Assembly: GCA_002288455.1 (NCBI GenBank)
Contig: NEUS01000001.1
Coordinates: 47,996 to 111,995 of the forward strand
DNA from: Opitutia bacterium Tous-C1TDCM
GTDB lineage: Bacteria; Verrucomicrobiota; Verrucomicrobiia; Opitutales; Opitutaceae
Reading direction: 5' to 3'
Length of the DNA stretch: 64,000 nucleotides
Part shown: in pieces, positions 41,401 through 50,305 of the stretch
How the letters are laid out: every line of letters begins with the position of its first letter
How positions within the stretch are numbered: the first letter of the stretch is position 1
Program-made: the position numbers and the translations under genes
The notes under the pieces: generated by a model
The model's database searches: none
Told to the model about the DNA's origin: nothing
What the model saw: only the letters and a program-made list of their open reading frames with translations

Positions 41401-44298
41401 GTCAACGGCGCCGCCCGCAATCGTATCGCGCGGATCAATACCGACGGCACCGTCGATGTCACCTACGACCCGAATGCCAACGGCCGGATCAGTGCCCTCG
41501 TGCTCGAGAGCGACGGCCGCGCCCTCATCGGCGGCGCCTTCACCACGTTGACGCCGAACCTCACGACCACGGCCGTCGCCCGCAACTACCTCGCCCGGCT
41601 CAACGTCGACGGCACCGTCGACGCCAACTACAACCCGAATCCCAATTCCATCGTCAACGCCCTCGCCCTTCAGGGCGACGGCAAGGCGGTTGCCGGCGGC
41701 TCGTTCACCAGCGTCCAACCCAACAACGGCACGACCGTCGTCGCCCGCAACGGCCTCGCCCGCTTCAACACCGACGGTACCCTCGACCAAAACTTCGACC
41801 CCAACGCCAACGCCACCGTCAGCGCCCTCGTCGCCCTGCCCAACGGCCAATTCGTCGTCGGCGGCGGTTTCACCACCCTCACGCCCAACGGCGGCGCCAC
41901 CGTCCTCCGCAACAACCTCGCCCGCATCAACAGCGACGGCGCGGTCGACGCGACCTTCAACCCGAACCCCAACGGCGCCATCGCCACCCTTGCGCTCCAG
42001 GCCGACGGCGCGTTGCTCCTCGGCGGTGCCTTCACCTCGTTCCAACCCGGCGCGACCGGCCCCACCATCACGCGCAACCGCCTCGCCCGCGTCACCGCGG
42101 CCGGCACGGTCGACGTCGACTTCAACCCCGACGTCAACGGCGCCGTTTCCGCCCTCCTCGCCCGGCCCGACGGCACGATTTTGGTCGGCGGCGCGTTCAC
42201 CGAACTTCAGGTCGTCGGTTCCCTCGTGGTCGGCGGCAGCTTCAATTCCATCGGCGGCGTCAACGCCCGGAATCTTGCGATGCTGAACGACAACGGCTCG
42301 GTCAACACGACCTTCCAGCCGCGGCCCGACGGCGCGGTCCACACCCTGCTCGTCCTCCCCGACGGCAAGCTCCTCGCCGGCGGCGAATTTTCCAATATCG
42401 CCGGCGCTGCCCGCGCCCGCCTCGTCCGCTTCAACGCCAACGGCACGCTCGATAACGCGTTCACCGCGACGGTCGGCAGCGCGGTCACCGCGCTCGCCCG
42501 TCAGGCCGACGGCAAACTCCTCGTCGGTCTCGCGGCCGCCAACGGAGCCCCCGCCGCCCTCGTCGTCCGCCTCAATGCCGACGGTTCCGCCGATGCCACC
42601 TTCACCGGTCCGGCCCCCGCGGCCGGCGCCGTGCAACGCGTCCACGGCCTCGCCGTCCAGCGCGACGGTCGCGTTCTGGTCCTTTCCCGCACCCAGATCA
42701 CCGGCGGCGCCAGCTACCTGCTCGCCCGCGTCGGCACCAACGGGGCCGCGGATGCTTCGTTCACCCCGAAGACCCTGACCAACGTCACCGGCAATCCGTC
42801 CCTCGCGCTGCAAGCCGACGGCCGCGTCGTGCTGGCCGGCGGTTTCGCGAACATCTCCGGCCAACCCATCGCCAATCTCGCCCGGATCAATGCCGACGGC
42901 TCCGTCGACACCGGCTTCGTCCCCGCGCCCAACGGCCCGGTCTCCGCGCTCGCGCTCCAGAACGACGGTCGCCTGATGATCGGCGGTTCCTTCTCGTCCG
43001 TCGGCGGCATCAGCCGCGTCGGCATCGCCCGCATCGGCGCCACCGACCGCGTGACCCAGACGCTCGGCGTCGGCGCCGCCCGCAACTCCGTCACGCTCAC
43101 GCGCACCGGCCCGCTCGGCGAACTCTCCGGCGTCACGTTCGAACGCTCGACCGACCGCGCCACCTGGACCCGCCTCGGCGAAGGCACGCGTGTCGCCGGC
43201 AGCGGCGATTGGCAACTCACGGGCCTCACGCTTCCCGCCAGCGGTCTCTTTTATATCCGCGCCGTCGGCATTCTCACGGGCGCCGGCACCTCGTCCGGTT
43301 TGAGCGAGCTCGTCCGCGAATTCACTTACACCAATCCGCTCGGCGCCGCCGCCGCCGGTTCCGTGTCCGTGCCGGTCACGGCCGCTGCCCCGGCCCCCGC
43401 GATCGATCCCGTCACGGGCATCGCCGCCCGCTCCGTGGTCCGCATGGTGCCCGGCGAAGATTCCGTCGAGATCATCGCCGCGCGCGCCTCCGATGCCGGC
43501 ACCGCCGCGCCGGGCCGCTTGGTCAACCTCTCTACCCGCGGCCGCGTCGGCGCCGACTCGCCGCTCATCCTCGGCTTCGCCGTCACCGGCTCCGAAGCCC
43601 GTGAACTTCTGGTCCGCGCCGTGGGTCCCGCACTCGCCGGCTTCGGTGTCACGGACGCCCTCGCCGGCGCCCATCTCCGGATCTACGACTCCGCCGGTGC
43701 GCTCGTGACCTCGGTCACCGGCGGCGCCAGCGCCGCGAATGCGATCCAGGCCGCGGCCCGCACCGGCGCGTTCCCGCTCGCGGCCGGCAGCGCCGACAGC
43801 GCCGCGCTCGTGCGCCTCGCCCCCGGCACCTACACGGCCCAGGTCGTCGACGCCCGCGGCACGGGCGGCGTGGGTCTCGCCGAAATCTACGATGCCGGCA
43901 GCGGCGATTCCCGTCTCGCCAATGTCTCCAGCCGCGCCGCCACCGGCGCCGGCAGCGCCGCCCTGATCAGCGGTTTCGTGATCGGCGGCGGCAGCGCGGA
44001 ACGCGTGCTCCTGCGCGGCGTCGGTCCGGCGCTCGCGCAATTCGGCGCCGTCGGCGCCGTGGCCGATCCCGCGATCTCGCTCTACGATGCCACGGGCTTC
44101 GAACTCGGCGGCAACGACAACTGGGTCTCGAGCGTGGCCGACGTATCCGTTGCCTCCCGGCAGGCCGGCGCCTTCGCGCTCCCGGCCGGCAGCAAGGACG
44201 CCGCTGTCCTCGCGACGCTCCCGCCCGGTGCCTACACCGTGCAGATCCGGGCCGCGAACGCCGGGGCCGCGCTGCTGGAAATCTACGATCTGCCCTGA
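38467..44298 (+). CDS. giant secreted delta-60 repeat protein
   Basis: A 1943-residue exported protein. After a signal peptide (LLRSVARLFHPVGATVLASL) come about 28 delta-60 units of 50-65 residues, each with a core like xDGKILVGGxFTxV and LARLNADGTVDxxFNP, predicted to build beta-propeller-like solenoids. Unit 16 is degenerate. Unit 23 is truncated: GGAFTEL runs into VVGSLVVGGSFNSI, a junction suggesting unequal recombination. The last 350 residues are two copies of another domain (LVRAVGPALAGFGV and LLRGVGPALAQFGA with IYD ends), probably for surface attachment. Likely adhesion or surface display; no enzymatic motif. Confidence 0.9.
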   Translation: MLLVSLLRSVARLFHPVGATVLASLLLLTSARAQSAAADGFNPDVDGNVYAVVVQGDGRIVIGGQFATVRGFPRANLARLNADGSLDESFDPSPNAPVRALVLEPDGRLLVGGDFTSLRPGAAGATIARGLLARVNVDGSVDAAFNPNLGGTLLPQVHALLRQPNGQIVAGGTFTTAQPNGAATATPRNHLARFAANGALDTAFNPNPNSLVLALAPHLDGKLLVGGGFTSFQPAGDASATTRNRIARLNANGSLDTEFNPDANNGVTSLAVQRDGKIVLGGFFTTLQPIGDAAPAGRQRLARLNVDGTLDSEFNPRADAAVAALAVAPDGSLLVGGAFTNVWGRGSATLSRSYVARFGPDGSLDTDFAPSVNGQVAAFGFQADGRIVIGGYFTRAFPAGRTGDLVRNRLARINADGSLDADFELDAGGRILNSVTQADGRVVVGGTFTSVGGTTHNYLARLNADGTVDETYRPVFNGRVLALAIQTDGKVVAAGTFTTIGGEPRNYLARLNPNGTIDSEFNPSLDNQAGALVIQSDGKILVGGSFANVTPARATAATARANLLRLNADGTLDTAFDPSPNAAVAALFVQSDGKILVGGQFTIFTPGFAANTSATSVSRNNVARLNADGTVDNAFNPSTDARVSAVVAQSDGKVIAGGAFTAVFGTDDINSTARNRLVRFNSDGKVDTAWDPNANGNVLTLALQPDGKLLVGGSFTTLQPNAAATFTLRKYAARLNTDGTVDPAFNLDLSELAGNRVDSLRLQADGRLFVGGAFTSLQPIGAPARVARPGFVRLTAAGAVDAAFNVVAGGATGAVVNALAVQADNKVVAVGNFSDLGGAKTTNIARFNPEGTADPAFSPSLATDGPVNAVIVRPDAAATPSQLAGFAWLNRDGTLRAAFAAAATRLSGEINAVAVQADGALILGGSFTNLSNTTGGNLVRFSPAGALDLFFNPLPNGAVTALAVQADGRILVAGNFTTVNGAARNRIARINTDGTVDVTYDPNANGRISALVLESDGRALIGGAFTTLTPNLTTTAVARNYLARLNVDGTVDANYNPNPNSIVNALALQGDGKAVAGGSFTSVQPNNGTTVVARNGLARFNTDGTLDQNFDPNANATVSALVALPNGQFVVGGGFTTLTPNGGATVLRNNLARINSDGAVDATFNPNPNGAIATLALQADGALLLGGAFTSFQPGATGPTITRNRLARVTAAGTVDVDFNPDVNGAVSALLARPDGTILVGGAFTELQVVGSLVVGGSFNSIGGVNARNLAMLNDNGSVNTTFQPRPDGAVHTLLVLPDGKLLAGGEFSNIAGAARARLVRFNANGTLDNAFTATVGSAVTALARQADGKLLVGLAAANGAPAALVVRLNADGSADATFTGPAPAAGAVQRVHGLAVQRDGRVLVLSRTQITGGASYLLARVGTNGAADASFTPKTLTNVTGNPSLALQADGRVVLAGGFANISGQPIANLARINADGSVDTGFVPAPNGPVSALALQNDGRLMIGGSFSSVGGISRVGIARIGATDRVTQTLGVGAARNSVTLTRTGPLGELSGVTFERSTDRATWTRLGEGTRVAGSGDWQLTGLTLPASGLFYIRAVGILTGAGTSSGLSELVREFTYTNPLGAAAAGSVSVPVTAAAPAPAIDPVTGIAARSVVRMVPGEDSVEIIAARASDAGTAAPGRLVNLSTRGRVGADSPLILGFAVTGSEARELLVRAVGPALAGFGVTDALAGAHLRIYDSAGALVTSVTGGASAANAIQAAARTGAFPLAAGSADSAALVRLAPGTYTAQVVDARGTGGVGLAEIYDAGSGDSRLANVSSRAATGAGSAALISGFVIGGGSAERVLLRGVGPALAQFGAVGAVADPAISLYDATGFELGGNDNWVSSVADVSVASRQAGAFALPAGSKDAAVLATLPPGAYTVQIRAANAGAALLEIYDLP

Positions 44299-44322
44299 TT
44301 GGCCCGGCCTGATGTTTTGGGA

Positions 44323-44355
44323 AAAGGGGACGCCTTCACCGGCGTCCCTTTTTTT
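44323..44355 (+). terminator. intrinsic terminator
   Basis: GGGACGCC (44327-44334) pairs with GGCGTCCC (44341-44348), extended by A-T pairs, and is followed by seven T. It ends the delta-60 transcript. Confidence 0.9.
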
Positions 44356-44459
44356 GCGCCGCGGGGCGAGGCACACCGCGAATTCCGAATCGGCGTCCGC
44401 GGGGTAAGCGGCAACTTTTCCTTGGTGAATCGGGATTTCCTCCCTTTAGGTACGTTTGG

Positions 44460-45635
44460 ATGGGTCCATCCCCGAACCTCGCTCCTGCGCCGGTCCGCAT
44501 CCCGTACCTCGACGGCTTGCGCGGGGTCGCCGTGCTCATGGTGGTCGCGGACCATTTCCTGCAGAACCTGTTCTACCCGGCGGCGCATCCGGGAAGTTGG
44601 TACATCCCCTTTCATCATCTGCTCGATCTCGGTTGGATCGGCGTCGACCTGTTCTTCGTGCTGTCGGGATATTTGCTCGGCGGCATTCTGCTGGACCACC
44701 GCTGCGCGCCGAACCTGTTTCCCATTTTCTACCTGCGCCGCGCGGCCCGCATTCTGCCGGTGTACTTCGTTTTGCTTTTGCCGCTGCTCCTCGTGCCGCT
44801 CACCGGCCTCGGCCGGCAAATTCCCGCCCTCGGCAAACTGGTCGACACCGGCGCCATCCCCGCGTGGACGTACCCGCTGTTTTTGCAGAACTTCGCGATG
44901 GCGGTGCAGGCTTCCTGGGGCGAGGCATGGATCGCGCCGACGTGGTCGTTGGCCGTGGAAGAACAATTCTACCTGTTGCTGCCGCTGCTCGTGCGGTTTG
45001 TCCCGGTCGCCCGGTTGCCCGGTGTGCTGCTCGCTTTGATCGCCGCCGCCCCACTGGTGCGCGTCGCCTGCCTCGGTTTCGAGAACGCGACCCGCGAGGA
45101 GATTTCCGCCTACGCCCTGCTGCCGGCCCGCTGGGATTCGTTGTTCCTCGGGGCGCTGGCGGCCTGGGCGTTGCGGGATCGGTTCTGGCGCGACTGGCTG
45201 GCGCAGCGGCCCGGCGTGTTGCGGACGGTGCTCGGGACGACCTTTGCGATCACGGCGGGCTTCGCCGTCTTCGCGCCTTCGTTGCACGACCGCTTCACCC
45301 ATACCGTCGGCTTCTCGGTCTTCGGCGTGCTCTTCGCGGCCGCGATTCTTTGCGGCCATTTCGGGATTTTGCCCGGAGCCCGTTGGTTCGAAGGCACGGT
45401 CCTGCGTTTTTTCGGCCGGATTTCCTACGCGCTGTACCTTTGCCACATTCCGGTGTCGGGCGTCGTCTTCTACGCGGTCGCGGGCCGCGCGCGGTCGTTG
45501 AACAACGCGACCGACCTCGCGCTCATTGCCCTGAGTTTCGTCGCTTCCGTCGCCGTCGCCGCCGTTTCCTGGCGCTGGTTCGAGCGCCCGATCTTGGCTT
45601 GGGCGCAACGCTGGCGGTACCAGGCGGCCAGTTGA
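44460..45635 (+). CDS. acyltransferase 3 family membrane protein (OafA/YrhL type)
   Basis: A 391-residue membrane protein with about ten spans that transfers acyl groups, usually acetyl, to surface or exported sugars. The N-terminal signature PYLDGLRGVAVLMVVADHF, then DLFFVLSGYLLGGILL, WSLAVEEQFYLLLPLL and RISYALYLCHIP, are the usual conserved blocks including the catalytic-type His. It stands alone after a terminator and converges on the esterase at 45744. Confidence 0.93.
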   Translation: MGPSPNLAPAPVRIPYLDGLRGVAVLMVVADHFLQNLFYPAAHPGSWYIPFHHLLDLGWIGVDLFFVLSGYLLGGILLDHRCAPNLFPIFYLRRAARILPVYFVLLLPLLLVPLTGLGRQIPALGKLVDTGAIPAWTYPLFLQNFAMAVQASWGEAWIAPTWSLAVEEQFYLLLPLLVRFVPVARLPGVLLALIAAAPLVRVACLGFENATREEISAYALLPARWDSLFLGALAAWALRDRFWRDWLAQRPGVLRTVLGTTFAITAGFAVFAPSLHDRFTHTVGFSVFGVLFAAAILCGHFGILPGARWFEGTVLRFFGRISYALYLCHIPVSGVVFYAVAGRARSLNNATDLALIALSFVASVAVAAVSWRWFERPILAWAQRWRYQAAS

Positions 45636-45689
45636 GCAGCGGGGATCCCGGGATCGGTCAGGTTTGATGTCTGGGAGATCGGCTGGCCC

Positions 45690-45742
45690 GACCTTCAACT
45701 TTCACCTTTCAACTTTCAACAGCCGGCCCCGCCGGGGCCGGC
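45690..45742. repeat. half TTTCAAC repeat followed by a GC hairpin
   Basis: CCTTCAACTTTCACCTTTCA then ACTTTCAAC corresponds to the right arm of copies D and E. It runs into the stem GCCGGCCCC/GGGGCCGGC (45722-45730 with 45734-45742). Lies between converging genes. No T-run, so termination is uncertain. Confidence 0.65.
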
Positions 45743-45743
45743 C

Positions 45744-47282
45744 TTACAGCTTGTCCGTGCGGAAGGGCGTCGCCGGCAATCCGGCGCCGTTGTACAGATT
45801 GGCTTCGGGGGCGTTGCTCCAGGCGTAGCGCACCGCGACGGGATCACGCACGGCCGGGGAACTGACGACGAGGGTGTCGCGCTCGAGTTTGCCCGCGGCC
45901 GGATGCCAGACGCCGTCGGCGCCGGCGAGCTGCAGGCTTTGCACGGGCTTGTCGCGCGCGATCAGGCCGCCTTCGGCATGGCGGAAACGGATGCGCAACG
46001 CGGCGCCCTCGCGGGTTGCGTTTTCAAAGACCGGCCCGCGGTCGTCGCCGACGATCCCGAAACGCCGCGTCTTCGCGATGAGCGCCAGGCGGCGGCCGAC
46101 TTCCTGTTTGTTCGTCGGGTGGATGTCGTTGGGGTCGCCGATGTCGATCGCGAGGGCTTCGCCGGTGTGCGGCAGCGCCAGCGTCTTGGTCTGCGCCTCG
46201 CGGAGGAACGCATAGGTCGTGCCCGAGGCATCGGCCGGGACTTTGAAGTTCGCGAGATTCACCCAATAGAACGGCAGGTCCTCCTGGCCGAAGTGCGCGC
46301 GCCACGACGTGACCAAGGTCCGGAACAGCGCGTGGTACTCGCCCGCGCGCTCCGCGTTGCTCTCGCCTTGGTACCAGAGCACGCCGCCGAAGGCCGCGGG
46401 CAGGAGCGGATTGATCATGCCGTTGAAGAGACCGCGCGGCGTCCACGGATCGCCGGGGCCGCGCGGCGCGCGGGGGCGGACTTGCTTTTTGCGAAACGCA
46501 TCCTGCGCCGGCTTGCCCTTGGTCTTGGCGGCGGCGTCCGCTTTGTTCCACGCCGCGAGCTTGGCCTGGTAGTCGGCGTTGAGGGCGGAAAACGATTCCA
46601 CCGTCTGCATCCAGCGTTGGTCGACGACTTGGAAGGCCGGATCGGACGCCAGCGCCGCCCCGCTGAGCCACGACTCGACCGGCGTGCCGCCCCACGAGCT
46701 GTTCACCAGGCCGATCGGCACGCCGAGTTTCAGGTGCAGGTCGCGGGCGAAGAAATAGCCCACGGCGGTGAACGTGCCCACGCGGTCCGGCAGCGCCGGT
46801 TGCCAGCCCGAAGTCTTCGCCGTGAAGGCGGGTTGGGCGGCGACGGTGCGCTCGATCGCGAGGTGCCGGATCAGCGGGTACTTCGCGGCGGCGACTTCGG
46901 CCGCGCCGTTGGTCGCGCGGCTGACCGCGAAGGCCATGTTGGATTGGCCGGAGCAGAGCCAGACTTCGCCGACGAGCACATCGCGGATCGTGATCGCGTT
47001 GGCCCCGCGGACCGTGAGCTCGCGGCCCTGCGCCGAAGCGGGCAACGCGTCCAGCATCACGAGCCAGCGGCCGTCGCGCCCGGTGGTCGCCTCGCGGCGT
47101 TGCCCGGCGAACTCCACCGCCACTTTTTCGTCCGGCGCCGCCAGGCCGAAGACCGGCAGCGGTTTGTCGCGCTGCAGCACGGCGCCGTCCGCGAAGAGCG
47201 GCGCGAGCGTCACGTCGGCCCGGCCGGCGGCGGCGAGCGCGAAAATCAGGAAAGCCAGGACCAGTCGGAGCGGGGTCTTCAT
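45744..47282 (-). CDS. SGNH acetylesterase (sialate O-acetylesterase/SASA family)
   Basis: A 512-residue exported carbohydrate de-O-acetylase. The signal peptide is at 1-22. VWLCSGQSNMAFAV contains the nucleophile Ser114 in block I, PIGLVNSSWGGTPVESWL block II, LPAAFGGVLWYQGESNA block III, and DPNDIHPTNKQEVG the catalytic Asp and His. A C-terminal beta domain follows. The family name says sialate, but in Opitutaceae such enzymes usually act on acetylated xylan; being divergent from a CE15 esterase 84 bases away supports a hemicellulose role. It is far from the nan-like locus and has no TGGTATACCA site. Confidence 0.9.
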   Translation of the reverse strand: MKTPLRLVLAFLIFALAAAGRADVTLAPLFADGAVLQRDKPLPVFGLAAPDEKVAVEFAGQRREATTGRDGRWLVMLDALPASAQGRELTVRGANAITIRDVLVGEVWLCSGQSNMAFAVSRATNGAAEVAAAKYPLIRHLAIERTVAAQPAFTAKTSGWQPALPDRVGTFTAVGYFFARDLHLKLGVPIGLVNSSWGGTPVESWLSGAALASDPAFQVVDQRWMQTVESFSALNADYQAKLAAWNKADAAAKTKGKPAQDAFRKKQVRPRAPRGPGDPWTPRGLFNGMINPLLPAAFGGVLWYQGESNAERAGEYHALFRTLVTSWRAHFGQEDLPFYWVNLANFKVPADASGTTYAFLREAQTKTLALPHTGEALAIDIGDPNDIHPTNKQEVGRRLALIAKTRRFGIVGDDRGPVFENATREGAALRIRFRHAEGGLIARDKPVQSLQLAGADGVWHPAAGKLERDTLVVSSPAVRDPVAVRYAWSNAPEANLYNGAGLPATPFRTDKL

Positions 47283-47365
47283 ACGGCAACCTCGACGCTA
47301 TCCGCCGCTCCGCGGATTCCGAGCGGGAACTTGCCCGGCGCCGCGCGCTGCGCAACCGTCGCCCC

Positions 47366-48673
47366 ATGCCCCATCCCCGTTCCCTGGCCGCGGCCTTGCT
47401 CGCCGCCGCGCTCGCGGTGCCCGCCTTTGCGGCGAACACCCCCGGCTTCAATTACGACGAAAGCAAAGTCCGCGCGTACACCTTGCCGGATCCGCTCGTG
47501 CGCAACAACGGCACGCCGGTCCGCGATGCCGAAACGTGGCGCCGCGAGCGCCGGCCCGAATTGCTGGAAATCCATGCGCGGGAAATTTTCGGGCGCACCC
47601 CGGGCGGCAAGCCCGCGGGCCTGCATTGGGCCGTGACGTCGGTCGACCGCGCCGCCCTCGGCGGCAAGGCCGTGCGCAAGGAAGTGACGCTCTGGTTCAC
47701 CGCGGCGAAGGACGGCCCGAAAGCCTATTTGCTGATTTACCAACCTGTCGCTCCAGCCGGGACGAAGCCCGCGTGGCCGGCCTTTCTCGGGCTCAATTAT
47801 TACGGCAACTCCAGCGTCAACGCGGACCCCGGCATCACGCCCTCGGCCGCCTGGATGCGAGCCAATGCGGAATTCGGGATCGTGAAGAACCGCGTGACCG
47901 AGGCGACGCGGGGCAAACATGCCTCGCGTTGGGACGTGGAGCGGGTCGTCGCCCGCGGCTACGCGACGGCGACGCTGTACTACGGCGATCTTTGCGAAGA
48001 CCGGACCGAAGGCCTCGGCGGCGGCGTGGCCAAACTCTTCGGCACGGCCGGGACCGAGGCGCGGCGCGGCGACGAATGGGGTTCGATCGGCGTCTGGGCC
48101 TGGGGCCTGAGCCGCGCGCTGGATTACCTCGTGGCCGACGGCGAAATCGACGGCACGCGCGTCGCGGTGCACGGGCATTCGCGTTTGGGCAAAGCGGCGC
48201 TGTGGGCCGGGGCGCAGGACGAACGTTTCGCTTTCGTCATTTCGAACAATTCCGGCTGCGGCGGCGCGGCCTTGGAACGGCGGAATTTCGGCGAGACGGT
48301 GGAACGCATCAACCGTTCGTTCCCGTTCTGGTTCGCGAAGAATTTCCGCGCCTACAACGGCCGCGAGGACAGCCTGCCGGTCGACACGCATTGCCTGATC
48401 GCCCTGATGGCGCCGCGGCCCGTGCACGTGGCCAGCGCGCTGGCCGACGAGTGGGCGGATCCGAAAGGGGAGTTCCTCGGCGCCAAGCACGCCGAGCCCG
48501 TCTATGCGCTCTTCGGCAGGAAGGGCCTCGGCGTCGCGGCCCAGCCGGCGGTCGACTCACCGGTGATCGGCGACGGTCTCGCGTACCATGTGCGCACCGG
48601 GAAACACGACATCACGCCTTACGACTGGGCGCAGTATCTCGCCCACGCCGACCGCGTATTGAAGAAACGGTGA
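47366..48673 (+). CDS. glucuronoyl esterase, carbohydrate esterase family 15
   Basis: A 435-residue exported esterase that cleaves ester bonds between glucuronoxylan and lignin. The signal peptide is at 1-22. GHSRLGKAALWAGAQDERF has the nucleophile Ser272 and the following Arg of the CE15 motif, NNSGCGGAALERRNFGET contains the acid region, and TGKHDITPYDW the catalytic His. Bacterial CE15 enzymes are well represented in Opitutus. Divergent from the SGNH acetylesterase, so both could be induced together. Confidence 0.9.
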   Translation: MPHPRSLAAALLAAALAVPAFAANTPGFNYDESKVRAYTLPDPLVRNNGTPVRDAETWRRERRPELLEIHAREIFGRTPGGKPAGLHWAVTSVDRAALGGKAVRKEVTLWFTAAKDGPKAYLLIYQPVAPAGTKPAWPAFLGLNYYGNSSVNADPGITPSAAWMRANAEFGIVKNRVTEATRGKHASRWDVERVVARGYATATLYYGDLCEDRTEGLGGGVAKLFGTAGTEARRGDEWGSIGVWAWGLSRALDYLVADGEIDGTRVAVHGHSRLGKAALWAGAQDERFAFVISNNSGCGGAALERRNFGETVERINRSFPFWFAKNFRAYNGREDSLPVDTHCLIALMAPRPVHVASALADEWADPKGEFLGAKHAEPVYALFGRKGLGVAAQPAVDSPVIGDGLAYHVRTGKHDITPYDWAQYLAHADRVLKKR

Positions 48674-48699
48674 CGCCGGCGGCCGCGCGCCGCGCGGCC

Positions 48700-50211
48700 T
48701 CACGCGTCCGGATCCGCGGCGGCGCCCGGCGGCGGGGCCGGGCGATGCAGAAAGGCGTGCAGGTCCGCGGCCATCCGGCCGCCGAAGCCGTCGACTTCCG
48801 CGATGGCGTCGATGTCGGCCGCGCGGAGCCGGTCGATGTCGTCGAACCTGGCGAGCAGGGCCGCGCGGCGCACGGGCCCGAGGCCGGGGAAATCGTCGAG
48901 CACGCTCTCGCGGATTTTCTTCGAACGCAGGTCGGCGTTGTAGGTGTTGGCGAAACGGTGGGCCTCGTCGCGGAGCCGTTGCAGGATGTTCAGGCCGGGG
49001 TGGTTCAGCGGCAAATTGAGCGGCGGGCGCGCGTCGGGAAAGATGATCGTCTCGTGCTGCTTCGCGAGGCCGATGAGGGGCGGCGGTTCGAGGTCGAGGG
49101 CGACGAAGGCCTTCAGCGCCGCGCCGATCTGGCCGCGGCCGCCGTCGATCACGACGAGGTCGGGCAGCGGTTTCTGTTCGGCGGCGAGGCGGCGGTAGCG
49201 CCGGCCGACGACTTCCTCCATGGCGCGGTAGTCGTCGTTGCCCATGAAGCTCTTGATCTGGAAACGGCGGTAGTGGTTTTTGTCCGGCTTGCCGTCGGCG
49301 AAGTGCACCATCGAGGCGACGACGAAGGTGCCCGAGATATGGGAAATATCGAAACACTCCATCGTGCGCGGCGGCTGCGGCAGGCCGAGCGCGCGCTGCA
49401 GCGCCTCGAGGGCCTCGGTGTCGCCGGTCGGCCGCGTGGGATCGAGCCGTTCGAAGCGGCGCGTCTTGCGCAGCGTTTCCTCGAGGGCGAAGACGACGTC
49501 GCGGAGCTCCGCCGCTTTCTCGAATTCCTGGCGGCCCGCGGCCGCGGCCATCTCGGCGCGGAGGGTTTCGAGCCATTCGCGCGACTTGCCTTCGAGGAAG
49601 GCGCAGGCGTCGTCGACGCGGCGGCGGTAGGATTCGGCGGTGACGGTGTTTTCCGTGCCGTAAAGTTCCTCGCGCACGTCGTCGTAGAGCCGCCAGGTGC
49701 CGTCGGGTTGGGCCTGCGGCGTGCCGTCGCCGAGCAAGATGCCGAATTGCCGGCGCATCTGCGCGAGCGTTTTGCGCAGGAGGCCGCTGTGCGCGAAGGG
49801 GCCGAAGTAGCGGGAGCGGTCTTCCTTGCGCAGGCGCGTGAGCCGGAAGCGCGGCAGCTCCTCGCCGGGATCGACGCGCACGAGGAGGAAGCGTTTGTCG
49901 TCGGTGAAGTCGGTGTTGTAGCGCGGGCGCCACTGTTTGATGAGTTTGCCTTCGAGCAGGAGCGCCTCGGGTTCCGACTTCACCTCGATGGTCTCGACGT
50001 CGGCGATGAGCTCGATGAGGGCGCGGATCTTGGGCTGGGCGACGGTGCGGGCGCGCCCGCGCTGGAAATAGGAGGAGACGCGTTTCTTCAGGCTGCGGGC
50101 CTTGCCGACGTAGATGATGCGGCCGAGCCGGTCCTTCATCAGGTACACGCCGGGTTTGTCCGGCAATTGCCGGACTTTTTCCTTCAACGTGATCGGCTGG
50201 TGGTCGGACAT
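48700..50211 (-). CDS. uvrC: excinuclease ABC subunit C
   Basis: Makes the two incisions of nucleotide excision repair with UvrB. 503 residues, shorter than the 600 or so of E. coli. Domains in order: GIY-YIG nuclease (GVYLMKDRLGRIIYVGKARS), the UVR motif that binds UvrB (EFEKAAELRDVVFALEE, about 205-240), an RNase H-like endonuclease (MECFDISHISGTFVVASMVH, LVVIDGGRGQ, HRFANTYN) and two helix-hairpin-helix motifs (FPGLGPVRRAALL, VDGFGGRMAADL). The ATG at 50211 starts just before TLKEKVRQLP; the longer open frame upstream is not protein-like. Divergent from the cinA-like gene. Confidence 0.95.
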   Translation of the reverse strand: MSDHQPITLKEKVRQLPDKPGVYLMKDRLGRIIYVGKARSLKKRVSSYFQRGRARTVAQPKIRALIELIADVETIEVKSEPEALLLEGKLIKQWRPRYNTDFTDDKRFLLVRVDPGEELPRFRLTRLRKEDRSRYFGPFAHSGLLRKTLAQMRRQFGILLGDGTPQAQPDGTWRLYDDVREELYGTENTVTAESYRRRVDDACAFLEGKSREWLETLRAEMAAAAGRQEFEKAAELRDVVFALEETLRKTRRFERLDPTRPTGDTEALEALQRALGLPQPPRTMECFDISHISGTFVVASMVHFADGKPDKNHYRRFQIKSFMGNDDYRAMEEVVGRRYRRLAAEQKPLPDLVVIDGGRGQIGAALKAFVALDLEPPPLIGLAKQHETIIFPDARPPLNLPLNHPGLNILQRLRDEAHRFANTYNADLRSKKIRESVLDDFPGLGPVRRAALLARFDDIDRLRAADIDAIAEVDGFGGRMAADLHAFLHRPAPPPGAAADPDA

Positions 50212-50305
50212 GGGACGGGCGGCAAGGATGAATTCGGATGCCCGCCGGTCTCCTGATGACCGCTGGCAATTTCGCAGAATCCGTCTAATCTGGCCGCTCG
50301 CAAGT

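Noticed and set aside
38341..44376. A 2011-codon open frame on the minus strand opposite the delta-60 gene
   Set aside because: It mirrors the repeat array and arises from the G/C-rich third positions of the + strand gene. It has no signal peptide, no domain, and Gly/Ala/Asp/Val-only composition.
45744..47282. Sialate O-acetylesterase as a member of the nan-like locus
   Set aside because: It lies 13 kb away, has no TGGTATACCA site, and is divergent from a glucuronoxylan esterase, so a plant-polysaccharide role is more likely.
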